A DNA stretch of 64,000 bases from Moheibacter stercoris (GCF_040545805.1 NZ_JBEPMO010000004.1:62001-126000); one strand, 5' to 3'; counted from the first letter of the stretch, positions 26,573-35,131 are shown. Made by a program: numbers and translations. The notes: generated by a model from the sequence alone, not told the origin.

Positions 26573-27760
26573 ATGCACGAAAATTTACTCTCTACTATCC
26601 AATCTTGCGTAATCATTCCTACTTATAACAATGAAAAAACCTTAGAACGCGTCATTCTGAAAACATTGATTTATACGTCTGATGTGATCATTGTAAACGA
26701 CGGTTCAACGGATTCAACACCCGAAATTCTTCAGAAATTTAGTCAACTTCATCAAATTCATTTTCCCAAAAATCAAGGAAAAGGAATGGCCCTACGTGCG
26801 GGATTCAAAGAAGCTTTGAAGTTGGGATACCAAAATACCATTACGATAGATTCCGATGGACAACATTTCCCAGAAGATTTCGAAGTTTTTGTCAACGAAA
26901 TCAAAGAAAATGGTGAAGCTTTATTGATCGGTGATCGAAATATGGAGCAAGAAGGAATTCCCGGAAAAAGTAGTTTCGGCAATCGAATTTCCACTTTTTG
27001 GTATTGGTTTGAAACGGGAAATAAATTGCGTGATACGCAATCGGGATTTCGTTTGTATCCGATTAAACAAATGGAAAATCTCAAGTATTTCACCCGAAAA
27101 TTTGAATTTGAAATTGAAGTCATCGTCAAAGCAGCTTGGGCAGGAATTCCGGTCAAAAATGTTCCGATCCAAGTTTTGTATGACGAATCAGAAAGAGTTT
27201 CGCATTTCAGACCGTTCAAAGATTTCACACGAATTAGCATTTTGAATACCTATTTGGTATTGATTACCTTGTTGTACATCAAACCCAGAGATTACTTCCG
27301 AAAGTTCCAGGAGAAAGGTTTCAAACGTTTTTTTTTAGAAGATCTTTTGCATAGCGAAGATTCGAACTTGAAGAAATCCTTATCGGTTGCGTTAGGAGTT
27401 TTCATTGGCATTGCGCCACTTTGGGGATTTCAAACCGTGATTGTTTTGTTTTTGGCTTATGTTTTACGATTGAACAAATTGATTGCTTTTGCCTTTTCCA
27501 ATGTTAGCATTCCACCGATGATCCCATTGATTATTTATGCTTCTTTGAGCATTGGAAATTTCTTTTTGGGAACGCCTAAACTCAACAAATTTCAATGGAA
27601 CGCCATCGAATCCTACAAAGAATACATCACGACTCATTTGGCTGAATATTTCGTTGGTAGTTTAATTTTGGCTAGTGTTTCGGCTGTTTTGTTCGGACTG
27701 ATCAGTTATTTGGTGCTAGGAATTCGTTCCAAGAAAACGCAAAAAATTCATTCGATATAA
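26573..27760 (+). CDS. Glycosyltransferase family 2 with C-terminal DUF2062
   Basis: A 395-residue protein; the ATG at 26573 is preferred over the TTG one codon earlier. An N-terminal GT2 domain (VIIPTYNNEKTL, VNDGSTD, TIDSDGQHFP) is followed by a membrane domain of DUF2062 type (GVFIGIAPLWGFQTV and later hydrophobic helices, residues 265-390). Similar genes occur at the end of aryl polyene and flexirubin clusters. Donor and acceptor are unknown. A terminator follows at once, closing the 22-kb rightward operon. Confidence 0.85.
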   Translation: MHENLLSTIQSCVIIPTYNNEKTLERVILKTLIYTSDVIIVNDGSTDSTPEILQKFSQLHQIHFPKNQGKGMALRAGFKEALKLGYQNTITIDSDGQHFPEDFEVFVNEIKENGEALLIGDRNMEQEGIPGKSSFGNRISTFWYWFETGNKLRDTQSGFRLYPIKQMENLKYFTRKFEFEIEVIVKAAWAGIPVKNVPIQVLYDESERVSHFRPFKDFTRISILNTYLVLITLLYIKPRDYFRKFQEKGFKRFFLEDLLHSEDSNLKKSLSVALGVFIGIAPLWGFQTVIVLFLAYVLRLNKLIAFAFSNVSIPPMIPLIIYASLSIGNFFLGTPKLNKFQWNAIESYKEYITTHLAEYFVGSLILASVSAVLFGLISYLVLGIRSKKTQKIHSI

Positions 27761-27761
27761 A

Positions 27762-27785
27762 AAAACCCGACAATCGCCGGGTTTT
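27762..27785. terminator. Terminator closing the pigment operon
   Basis: An 8-bp perfect stem AAAACCCG (27762-27769) with CGGGTTTT (27778-27785), one base after the last stop, and 25 bases from the end of the converging gene. Confidence 0.85.
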
Positions 27786-27809
27786 CACGTAATGTTATAA
27801 ACTTCTATT

Positions 27810-28724
27810 CTAATTTAGGTATCCAACTACTTGATACACTCTTTCTCCGTAATAATGAATTCGTTTGTAAACGACTCCAAAGTATTCGTAGTATTTACGA
27901 CCGTTGATGAAAATTCTTTGCGCATACATCGGTAAATCGTATACAATCGCTCCCATCGGTGGCTGAACTACGTGATAATAATTATCGTAATAGTTGTAAT
28001 AGGTTCCATTGAAGTAGTAATAATTCGTTCCTCCAATGTACATATTGTGATATCCGTATGGCAAAGAGCTCATTCTAAATCCGATTGGCGCTGGAATCAA
28101 ACGGTAATTGTTGTTGTACCATTGATAGTAATACCCGTTGTCCATATAATAATCGTGTTGATTGTATTTCACTTTGTGAACATGCTCACGACGATTGTTT
28201 GACAAATAAATCACACCATCGGAATTGTTGTTATTGTTTTCATATCGAACCGATCTACGCTCAAAGGTTTCTGCTTTTGGCACTTGTTCTACGCGAACTG
28301 TTCTGATTTCTTCTGATTTGGTGCTATTGTTACGTACGCTCTGAGAAGTATTCCCATTTTGTGTTGCACGAACTGGTTTCACTGTATTTTCAGAAGAACG
28401 AATGCTTCTTGTTTCTTGCGTTGCGCGAGTTGGCTCTGTACGAACATTGCTATTGGTTGAACGAGTCGGCTGCGTTGCTACTGCCGGTTGGGTTGTTCTT
28501 GTAGGCTGCGTCTTTACAGACGAATCATTGCTACGAATAGATGAATTCGAATTAGGAGCAGTTCTAACAGGAGCAGTTTGAGTAGAACGACTTGGTGTTT
28601 GAGTCACGGTCGCTTTGTCTGAATTTCCTCTGTTGGAATTTCCAGTAGATCGAACTTGTGCATCGACCAAAATTGAACTCGCCATGATGGTGAATGCGCC
28701 TAAAAAGAATTTAAATGTTTTCAT
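27810..28724 (-). CDS. Secreted DUF6515-type protein, Tyr-rich
   Basis: A 304-residue protein. A signal peptide (residues 1-22) is followed by a low-complexity region to about residue 150, made of Thr, Ser, Gln, Asn and Arg with repeated TQPTRST-like units. A Tyr- and Asn-rich beta domain then follows (GYYYQWYNNNYRLIPAP, NYYYFNGTYY). This matches the DUF6515 family of Bacteroidetes. The function is unknown; likely a surface or periplasmic structural protein. It has its own upstream region and converges on the pigment operon. Confidence 0.75.
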   Translation of the reverse strand: MKTFKFFLGAFTIMASSILVDAQVRSTGNSNRGNSDKATVTQTPSRSTQTAPVRTAPNSNSSIRSNDSSVKTQPTRTTQPAVATQPTRSTNSNVRTEPTRATQETRSIRSSENTVKPVRATQNGNTSQSVRNNSTKSEEIRTVRVEQVPKAETFERRSVRYENNNNNSDGVIYLSNNRREHVHKVKYNQHDYYMDNGYYYQWYNNNYRLIPAPIGFRMSSLPYGYHNMYIGGTNYYYFNGTYYNYYDNYYHVVQPPMGAIVYDLPMYAQRIFINGRKYYEYFGVVYKRIHYYGERVYQVVGYLN

Positions 28725-28964
28725 CTTTTCTAAATTTTATGGTTTCGTTCATCGAAGTTTTGTGTTTCCATTTTTCATTTGACAAACCTTCTTTTGAAAC
28801 TTAAACCAACTAATACCAAATCCGTGCTAAACTTTATAAAATATGAGAAAAATCAGTTATGTGTCGACGATTGGCAATAATTTATCGACGAAATAGAAAA
28901 TCCCGCTGATTTTGTGTTGTGTTCTACACAAACAACACACTCCCAAGTGAGAGATTTTGTAATT
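28725..28964. other. Intergenic region upstream of DUF6515 gene
   Basis: 240 bases without an ORF. A 7-bp inverted repeat (GTGTTGT at 28914-28920 with ACAACAC at 28932-28938) lies just after the end of the immunity gene and could act as a weak terminator. Nothing else is clear. Confidence 0.4.
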
Positions 28965-29390
28965 TTACGGTTTACCTATAATCGGATATTCAATAAGTAT
29001 TTTGTGAAGCTGGGAATTAAAACTTATTACAGTCTGAATATCTGTAACAAAAGTAAATTCTAAACAACATCTTGTCAAATCTGTAGCTGTCAACTTTCCG
29101 CTCACTTGGATACTCCCAAATTTATCTTTTTGAAAAGAAAGTTCAATTCCTTCTTCCAAAGTAGTAAGTTTTGCATTATTTGTAATACCATTTATCAAGC
29201 CTATAACATCATTATAGCATCTTTTCAAATCGTCCGTTCGCAGGTTACAATCATAGTTTGCTGTAAATCCAGGAAAATTGCCTTTAACAGAAGTATAAAG
29301 CCAATTTTCTTCCCAAAAATCATCAGATCCCGATATTTTATTGGTTAAAACCTCAAGTTCTAAATACCCTATATCTCCTTTTAGTATCAT
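28965..29390 (-). CDS. Putative immunity protein (WapI-like) for the toxin remnant
   Basis: A 141-residue soluble acidic protein without a signal peptide, starting 7 bases after the toxin-like ORF on the same strand. The pattern LELEVLTNKISGSDDFWEENWLY and the later LKRCYNDVIGL and LEFTFVTDIQTV resembles the WapI immunity family, which has a conserved tryptophan near the start. Toxin gene first, immunity gene second is the usual order. Assignment rests on this resemblance and position. Confidence 0.6.
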   Translation of the reverse strand: MILKGDIGYLELEVLTNKISGSDDFWEENWLYTSVKGNFPGFTANYDCNLRTDDLKRCYNDVIGLINGITNNAKLTTLEEGIELSFQKDKFGSIQVSGKLTATDLTRCCLEFTFVTDIQTVISFNSQLHKILIEYPIIGKP

Positions 29391-29397
29391 ATTAAAT

Positions 29398-29910
29398 CTA
29401 TTGCCATATAACGCTTATTACATCACCTGATTTATTTGTAATTACCTTTAAATTATCCCTTAAGAACACAGAAGTGTCTGGCGTGTTACCCTCCAATACT
29501 CTCCCTGGATTTTTAATTACATCCAAAACAGCAGTAGGTGAAATTACCCCTCTATTCTGCATCTGGTCAAGTGCGTGACCTGTAAACTTGGTTCCATTAA
29601 TAGTTGTAGATGTATTTCGAGTAACACCCTTCGTAAATTCTTCTAATACATTACCACTTCTACCTACTGGCAACTTAGCTCCCATATTAGCGGCCTTATT
29701 TGCAAACTTAGCTCCAGTGGCTGCATAGCCTGCAAATGGCATCATAGCTCCAGCGCTTAAAGAAGCATTAAGATAATCTCCTCTACCAAGATAAATAAGA
29801 GCATTTATACCATCAGCCACTTCACCAAATCCAGGAATCAATCCAACAATATCTAAACCTGTTTGCGTATAATCAAGCCAATTACTTTCGTCATCGTCCG
29901 TGATATCAAT
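29398..29910 (-). pseudogene. Truncated polymorphic (RHS-type) toxin: pre-toxin linker plus RNase-like tip
   Basis: The reading frame is open from 29910, just after an in-frame TGA at 29911-29913, to the stop at 29398. The upstream part reads DESNWLDYTQTGLDIVG then LIPGFGEVADG, the pre-toxin linker common in RHS C-termini. The end (GHALDQMQNRGV and VITNKSGDVISVIWQ) resembles a DUF4258/BECR-type RNase toxin. There is no ATG before the linker (first usable start would be a TTG) and no RHS body upstream, so this is a toxin tip left by deletion or recombination. The immunity gene follows. Confidence 0.7.
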
Positions 29911-29979
29911 TCAACAAAGAACAATTCTTTTATCATATCTGTCTAAAATATTAGACCAGACAAATATATTTTTTTTCTA

Positions 29980-30132
29980 TTAATCCTTACAAATTCTTGC
30001 TTCATAGAAGCATGTGTTTTCTACGCAGATCGATTCGAATTTTTGAATCATTTGATACAGAATTACTTGTACTATATGATGTTTTTCTAATCTGTTCCAT
30101 TTCAGTTGGTTAATTCTATTTAATTTCTCCAT
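29980..30132 (-). CDS. Possible small ORF in the toxin island
   Basis: A 50-codon ORF from ATG at 30132: MEKLNRINQLKW at the N-terminus and CFYEARICKD at the end, with amphipathic helices and three Cys. It lies between the toxin remnant and the membrane protein gene, in the same direction. It could be a real small gene or chance; codon use is consistent with the AT-rich surroundings. Confidence 0.3.
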   Translation of the reverse strand: MEKLNRINQLKWNRLEKHHIVQVILYQMIQKFESICVENTCFYEARICKD

Positions 30133-30175
30133 CATTTGCCTTTATGTCAATAAAGGGAGCCTACAACACTACCCT

Positions 30176-30553
30176 CTACCTATTTTGTAATTTATATGAA
30201 GACAAAAAGTAAACTATTAATACGGTTATTATTAATAACCATACTATAATAGTTCCAATAATATTTTTAAATTTTGGTATTTTTTCAAATTCATTAAAAT
30301 ATTTATTACAAGCTTTTTTTTTATGAAATAAAGTGAAATTAAAGACCACTAGATAAATAATTAAGGGCAATAAATATATATAAGAAAAGTTTATAAAATA
30401 TTCAATATAAAAAAATTTAACAACAGATGCTATCAGCCATATTTCTATTGCACAAATTGATATGATAGCTTTATAATCACTCCAGAATCTTGGAATTGAT
30501 ACAATTTCCCAAAATTTATATAATTGATAAAATATATAATAGTAAATTTTCAT
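30176..30553 (-). CDS. Small membrane protein, putative immunity protein of a lost toxin
   Basis: A 125-residue very AT-rich gene coding three hydrophobic segments (about residues 30-46, 55-72 and 96-117). It starts with TAATG overlap directly on the stop of a 38-codon toxin-like tail upstream, which suggests it was the second gene of a toxin-immunity pair. No family is recognised. Confidence 0.6.
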   Translation of the reverse strand: MKIYYYIFYQLYKFWEIVSIPRFWSDYKAIISICAIEIWLIASVVKFFYIEYFINFSYIYLLPLIIYLVVFNFTLFHKKKACNKYFNEFEKIPKFKNIIGTIIVWLLIITVLIVYFLSSYKLQNR

Positions 30554-30669
30554 TATAATTGAGGTTTTATAACTGAACCATTATTTGTAGATCTAAATGC
30601 TTGTTGTGCTTGTGAATTATCATAGGCTGCACCAGCCGCCCCCCTCTGGCGCGCGTTTGCAACGCGTGT
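30553..30669 (-). pseudogene. C-terminal tail of a second lost toxin gene
   Basis: A 38-codon open frame after an in-frame TAG (30670-30672), with no start codon, ending GSVIKPQL and stop. It looks like the C-terminal end of a longer protein. Its stop overlaps the ATG of the membrane protein gene by one base. Its 5' part lies in the palindromic GC-richer junction, consistent with a deletion that removed the rest. Confidence 0.45.
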
Positions 30670-30792
30670 CTATTTTTACTAAGTCTTTAACGCAGACTTT
30701 TCAAAATTATATAAATTTGCATAATGCTATTTTATTTTGCGTTGCAAACGCTTTCTAACTCTAACACTCGTTTCCGCTATCGCTCAAACGAG
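30653..30792. repeat. Cluster of inverted repeats at the edge of the toxin island
   Basis: A perfect 13-bp inverted pair, GCGTTTGCAACGC (30653-30665) and GCGTTGCAAACGC (30739-30751). A small hairpin sits between them (AAGTCT 30681-30686, AGACTT 30694-30699). A third follows (CTCGTTT 30768-30774, AAACGAG 30786-30792). The region is ORF-free apart from the toxin tail and sits at the point where base composition changes. It could be a recombination hot spot or a small mobile palindrome. Confidence 0.6.
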
Positions 30793-30837
30793 CGCTAGTT
30801 AAGTTCTAAATAGCAACAATATACGTATTAAAACAAA

Positions 30838-30867
30838 AAATCCCGCTGGCTTTCACCAACGGGATTT
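30838..30867 (-). terminator. Terminator downstream of aconitase
   Basis: Stem AAATCCCG (30838-30845) with CGGGATTT (30860-30867) and extra pairing inside (CTGG/CCA). A run of A on the plus-strand left gives U on the leftward transcript. It lies 75 bases beyond the stop of the aconitase gene. Confidence 0.75.
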
Positions 30868-30942
30868 ACAATTTTATAAATGTTTTTGTATTTAATATCA
30901 AGCAAATCTTACTACTTGATACTTTGTACTTAATACTTACTA

Positions 30943-33207
30943 CTAAGCTTGTTGTTTTTTAATCAAATTCAAGGCTGAACCTGCTTTGAACCATTCGATT
31001 TGTGCAGCATTGTAGGTATGATTTGCTTTGATCAAATCTTTTGATCCATCGGCATGAACCAATTCAATGGTCAAAGGTTTTCCAGGTGCAAATTCGGTTA
31101 AATCGATGAAGTTAAACGTATCGGCTTCTTGAATCTTGTCGTAATCCGCTTTGTCCGCAAAGGTCAACGCCAACATTCCTTGTTTTTTCAAATTGGTTTC
31201 GTGGATACGTGCAAAAGATCGAACCAATACCGCAACTGTTCCCAAATGACGAGGCTGCATCGCTGCGTGTTCACGGGAAGAACCTTCCCCATAGTTTTCG
31301 TCACCTACGACTACCGTTGGAACACCTGCGGCTTTGTACGCACGCGCCACATCTGGAACAGCACCGTATTCGCCTGTCAAGGTATTCAATACTTTATTTG
31401 TTTCTTGGTTGAAAGCATTTACGGCACCTGTCAAGGTATTATTGGAAATATTGTCCAAATGACCACGGAAACGTAACCAAGGTCCCGCCATGGAAATATG
31501 GTCGGTTGTACATTTCCCAAATGCTTTGATCAATAATTTGGCGCCCATAATATTCTGACCGCTCCAAGCAGGGAAACTTTCCAATAATTGCAAACGCTCC
31601 GAATCGGGTTTTACTACAACTTGTACGCTTGACCCATCGGCAACGGGTTCTTGGTATCCATTGTCTTCGTATGAAAAACCTTTTGATGGAAGTTCATCTC
31701 CCACTGGCGGATCTAATTTGACTTGTTCTCCGTTTTTATTGGTCAATGTATCGGTCATCGGATTGAAATCCAATCTTCCTGCTATGGCAATCGCAGCCAC
31801 CATTTCGGGTGAAGTTACAAATGCATAGGTATTCGGATTTCCATCGGCACGTTTTTTAAAGTTTCGGTTAAACGAATGCACGATGGTATTTTTTTCTTCT
31901 TTGTCGGCTCCTTCTCTGTCCCATTGCCCAATACAAGGTCCACAGGCATTGGTGAAAATGACCGCATCGAGATCATTGAAAGGTTTTAAAATTCCATCAC
32001 GTTCCGCCGTATAACGAACTTGTTCCGATCCCGGATTGATTCCAAAACTTGCTTTGGTTTCTAATCCTTTTTCCACCGCTTGTTTGGCAATGGAAGAAGC
32101 TCTCGAAAGGTCTTCGTAAGAAGAATTCGTACAGGAACCAATTAATCCCCATTCTACCGTCATTGGCCATCCATTGATTCCCGCAATTTCCTTCATTTTG
32201 GAAACAGGCGTCATCAAATCGGGCGTGAAAGGACCGTTTAATCTTGGTTCCAATTTATCCAAATCAATCGTAATCAATTGGTCATAGAATCTTTCTGGAT
32301 CATTGTACACTTCTTGATCGGAACGTAGATACTCTCTTAATTCATTGGCAGCATCGGCTACATCGTTGCGATCGGTTGAACGCAAATAACGTTCGGAAGC
32401 ATCGTCATAGGCAAAAATCGAAGTTGTTGCACCAATTTCTGCACCCATATTACAAATGGTTCCTTTTCCGGTAGCGGAAAGAGATTCCGCGCCATCACCA
32501 AAATATTCGACAATCGCACCGGTTCCACCTTTCACGGTTAATAAACCAGCAACTTCCAATATGACATCTTTAGGAGAAGACCAACCGTTTAATTTTCCGG
32601 TTAGTTTCACTCCAATTAATTTTGGCATTTTCAATTCCCAAGCCATTCCCGCCATCACATCGACCGCGTCAGCTCCACCCACTCCGATGGCCACCATTCC
32701 CAATCCACCTGCGTTAGGCGTATGCGAGTCGGTACCAATCATCATTCCACCTGGGAAAGCATAATTTTCCAACACCACTTGGTGAATGATTCCTGCACCG
32801 GGTTGCCAGAATCCGATTCCATATTTGTTGGAAACCGATTCCAAGAAATTAAAAACTTCAGAAGATTTATGGATGGCATCTTGCAAATCGGCTTTGGCTC
32901 CTACTTTTGCTTGAATCAAGTGATCACAATGCACGGTTGAAGGAACCGCTGTTTTTGTCTTTCCTGCTTGCATAAATTGCAACAAAGCCATCTGAGCCGT
33001 TGCATCTTGCATCGCTACACGGTCTGGAGCAAAATCTACATAAGACTCTCCTCTTTGGTAAGCTTGTGTAGCCATTCCATCGAACAAATGTGCGTATAAA
33101 ATCTTTTCTGAATAGGTTAAAGGACGACCAACCACTTCACGTGCTTTGTCCACACGTTCTCTCATTTGTTGGTAAACCCCTTTGATCATTTCTATATCAA
33201 ATGCCAT
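30943..33207 (-). CDS. acn: Aconitate hydratase, AcnA/mitochondrial type
   Basis: Start placed at MAFDIEMIKG (754 residues); the longer frame adds an unlikely ten residues. The iron-sulfur ligands appear as GSCTNSS and NACGPCIG, and the C-terminal swivel domain has YGEGSSREHAAMQPRHLG. It interconverts citrate and isocitrate in the TCA cycle. A second, unrelated-type aconitase (AcnB) lies about 2 kb away. A promoter-like TATGTTTG lies 28 bases upstream. Confidence 0.93.
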   Translation of the reverse strand: MAFDIEMIKGVYQQMRERVDKAREVVGRPLTYSEKILYAHLFDGMATQAYQRGESYVDFAPDRVAMQDATAQMALLQFMQAGKTKTAVPSTVHCDHLIQAKVGAKADLQDAIHKSSEVFNFLESVSNKYGIGFWQPGAGIIHQVVLENYAFPGGMMIGTDSHTPNAGGLGMVAIGVGGADAVDVMAGMAWELKMPKLIGVKLTGKLNGWSSPKDVILEVAGLLTVKGGTGAIVEYFGDGAESLSATGKGTICNMGAEIGATTSIFAYDDASERYLRSTDRNDVADAANELREYLRSDQEVYNDPERFYDQLITIDLDKLEPRLNGPFTPDLMTPVSKMKEIAGINGWPMTVEWGLIGSCTNSSYEDLSRASSIAKQAVEKGLETKASFGINPGSEQVRYTAERDGILKPFNDLDAVIFTNACGPCIGQWDREGADKEEKNTIVHSFNRNFKKRADGNPNTYAFVTSPEMVAAIAIAGRLDFNPMTDTLTNKNGEQVKLDPPVGDELPSKGFSYEDNGYQEPVADGSSVQVVVKPDSERLQLLESFPAWSGQNIMGAKLLIKAFGKCTTDHISMAGPWLRFRGHLDNISNNTLTGAVNAFNQETNKVLNTLTGEYGAVPDVARAYKAAGVPTVVVGDENYGEGSSREHAAMQPRHLGTVAVLVRSFARIHETNLKKQGMLALTFADKADYDKIQEADTFNFIDLTEFAPGKPLTIELVHADGSKDLIKANHTYNAAQIEWFKAGSALNLIKKQQA

Positions 33208-33234
33208 AGTATTTAAATTCTTTAAGTTGTTAAA

Positions 33235-33242
33235 CAAACATA
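33235..33242 (-). promoter_or_regulatory. Candidate -7 promoter element of aconitase gene
   Basis: On the minus strand TATGTTTG matches TAnnTTTG. A TTG at 33261-33263 (minus strand) lies 18 bases farther upstream, near the usual -33 distance. The leader to the ATG would be about 20-25 bases. Confidence 0.45.
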
Positions 33243-33334
33243 CAATTTACGCAATATTCCCAATTCTCATTCTTAGCTAAATGTTAAGAAGGCTTATTTA
33301 AATTCTTTCTAAATGAATTGAAATTTTAATTTTT

Positions 33335-33832
33335 TTAAGATTGCTTTTCGTCAGCCGATGGACCATAAATCCCTGGAAGTGGAACATCTAACATACGCAA
33401 ATACACCGTTAATTGCCCTCTATGATGAACTAAATGGTTCGTAATCACGAAACGATAAGCAGCTGCTTTAGGCGCTTCCATAATGGTATGTTCCCCAGAT
33501 TTTAATGCCCAATTCGATAAATAATTTTCTTCGGATAAATTGGAAATTACGGCTAAGTTTTCGTTTTTCATTTCTTCCAATTTCGCTAACATTTCGGCTA
33601 CCGTTTGGAATTTTGAGGGAATATAATCGGTATGGAAATCAAAAGTGTCTTTGGTAAATACAAAAGAAACCCATCCGTGTAGTTCTAGAACGTGGTTGGC
33701 CAATTCGCCTAAGGTCATTGATTTTTCGTGGGGTTTGAAATCCCATTTATCTTCTGGTAAGACTTTTAAAATGCGAATGGTGTTTTCTGTTTCGTGATGA
33801 ATTTCACTCGCTAATGCTTTTTGTATGCTCAT
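33335..33832 (-). CDS. DinB-family (DinB_2) protein
   Basis: A 165-residue four-helix protein starting MSIQKALASEIHHE; the longer frame upstream reads through unlikely sequence. Metal-binding histidines occur in NHVLELHGW and in LVHHRGQL, and WDFKPHEKSMT is typical. DinB_2 proteins are metal-dependent, often thiol-linked enzymes or damage-response proteins. The substrate is unknown. Single gene with a repeat region upstream. Confidence 0.8.
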   Translation of the reverse strand: MSIQKALASEIHHETENTIRILKVLPEDKWDFKPHEKSMTLGELANHVLELHGWVSFVFTKDTFDFHTDYIPSKFQTVAEMLAKLEEMKNENLAVISNLSEENYLSNWALKSGEHTIMEAPKAAAYRFVITNHLVHHRGQLTVYLRMLDVPLPGIYGPSADEKQS

Positions 33833-33919
33833 TGTTCTATTTTTTGGATTTTGAATCCAAGTTAGGCAAAAGTATTTGAAGAATAGATGAATTTTTTCTT
33901 CATAAAAAGTTAAATGTAT
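33833..33919. other. Short leader of the DinB-family gene
   Basis: AT-rich leader of the leftward gene before the palindromic repeats begin; no clear promoter element was found. Confidence 0.4.
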
Positions 33920-34871
33920 ACGACTTCTCTGAAGTCGTATTTTCAAACAACCTATTTCGCTACAGCTATTTCATCTCTCCGAGATGAGGATTTGATAATC
34001 ATAAATTTACAACATTTAAGATTGACTTCGGAGAAGTCGAATAAAAATCTGTGATTCATTCAATTTATTCGTTGGATATTTTGGTTGAATCGATACGACT
34101 TCTTTGAAGTCGATTTTTCCTAATCATATAATTCTACAGCTATTTCATCTCTCCGAGATGAGGATTTGATAATCATAAAATTTAAAATTGGCTTCGGATT
34201 GCAATGGCTTTAGTATATCTCCGAGATGAGGATTATTGTAAAATCATCAACCTTTTAATCTATTCAACATTTAAGATTGACTTCGGAGAAGTCAAATAAA
34301 AATCTGTGATTCATTCAATTTATTCGTTGGATATTTTGGTTGAATCGATACGACTTCTTTGAAGTCGATTTTTCCTAATCATATAATTCTACAGCTATTT
34401 CATCTCTCCGAGATGAGGTTTTGATAATCATAAAATTTAAAATTGGCTTCGGAGAGATTGCTTTTACCACATTAAATTTTCCAATGGCTTTGTCATCTCT
34501 CCGAGATTAGGATTATTGTAAAATCATCAACCTTTTAATCTATTCAACATTTAAGATTGACTTCGGAGAAGTCGAATAAAAATCTGTGATTCATTCAATT
34601 TATTCGTTGGATATTTTGGTTTAATCGATGAGGCTGTCTCAAAAGACAGTCTCTTTTTCCTAATCATATAATTTTACAGCTATTTCATCTCTCCGAGATG
34701 AGGATTTGATAATCATAAAATTTAAAATTGGCTTCGGATTGCAATGGCTTTAGTATATCTCCGAGATGAGGATTGGATAAACATAAATTTTCCAACATTA
34801 TATTTTGACTTCGGAGAAGTCAAATAGCTGTAGGAATAAGAAAGATGCAGATTCCCGACTTCGGAGAAGTC
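33920..34871. repeat. Tandem palindromic repeat array
   Basis: About 950 bases without a gene. A unit of about 255-280 bases beginning ATTTAAGATTGACTTCGGAG occurs at 34014, 34269 and 34549, with partial copies on both sides. Each unit holds several short palindromes: GACTTCGGAGAAGTC (five copies, at 34024, 34279, 34559, 34807 and 34857), CGACTTC-TTT-GAAGTCG, and TCATCTC-TCC-GAGATGA. In the third unit the CGACTTC hairpin is replaced by a different one, GAGGCTGTCT/AGACAGTCTC (34630-34653), followed by T5. The array is flanked by dinB-like and acnB genes. Confidence 0.85.
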
Positions 34872-34919
34872 GAATAATAATCTGTGTTTAAATACGAAAT
34901 AACCGTTTTATTTTATTTT

Positions 34920-35095
34920 AAGGAATCTCGCGGCAGCGATGGCAGTGGAAAGCCCACAGTGAGCACTCCCGAAATTTTTGGTTATATCTAAATTTATTGG
35001 CGAACGAGGACTTGCAACGGACAGCGCGGTCCCGTTGCGATGATTCCACAGATTGCTTCGTTCCTCGCAATGAATCGCAACGGGAGTCGCCCCAA
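34920..35095. repeat. Interspersed extragenic repeat with CCCGTTGCGAT inverted arms
   Basis: A GC-richer patch with a perfect 11-bp inverted pair, CCCGTTGCGAT (35031-35041) and ATCGCAACGGG (35074-35084), around GATTGCTTCGTTCCTCGCAA. This last phrase is a widespread extragenic repeat in bacterial genomes, as I recall. No gene is supported here; an open frame across it looks like chance. Confidence 0.65.
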
Positions 35096-35100
35096 TAAAA

Positions 35101-35131
35101 AAAGAGATCAACCAGAATGATTGACCTCTTT
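35101..35131 (-). terminator. Terminator downstream of acnB
   Basis: Stem of 11 bp with one mismatch: AAAGAGATCAA (35101-35111) and TTGACCTCTTT (35121-35131). A plus-strand A-run on its left becomes the U-run of the leftward transcript. It lies 24 bases beyond the acnB stop. Confidence 0.8.

Noticed and set aside
27972..28202. ORFs opposite the DUF6515 gene
   Set aside because: The low-complexity Tyr/Asn/Thr coding sequence creates open frames on the other strand; no start context or family feature supports them.
30653..30792. An insertion sequence end
   Set aside because: Inverted repeats are present but no transposase and no clear target-site duplication were seen.
33920..34871. A CRISPR array
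   Set aside because: Repeat units are far too long (255-280 bp), the sequence between palindromes is itself repeated, and there are no cas genes.
34908..35111. A 67-codon ORF on the minus strand inside the repeat region
   Set aside because: It lies within the interspersed repeat and its product has no recognisable feature; inverted repeat arms fall inside it. Treated as repeat DNA.
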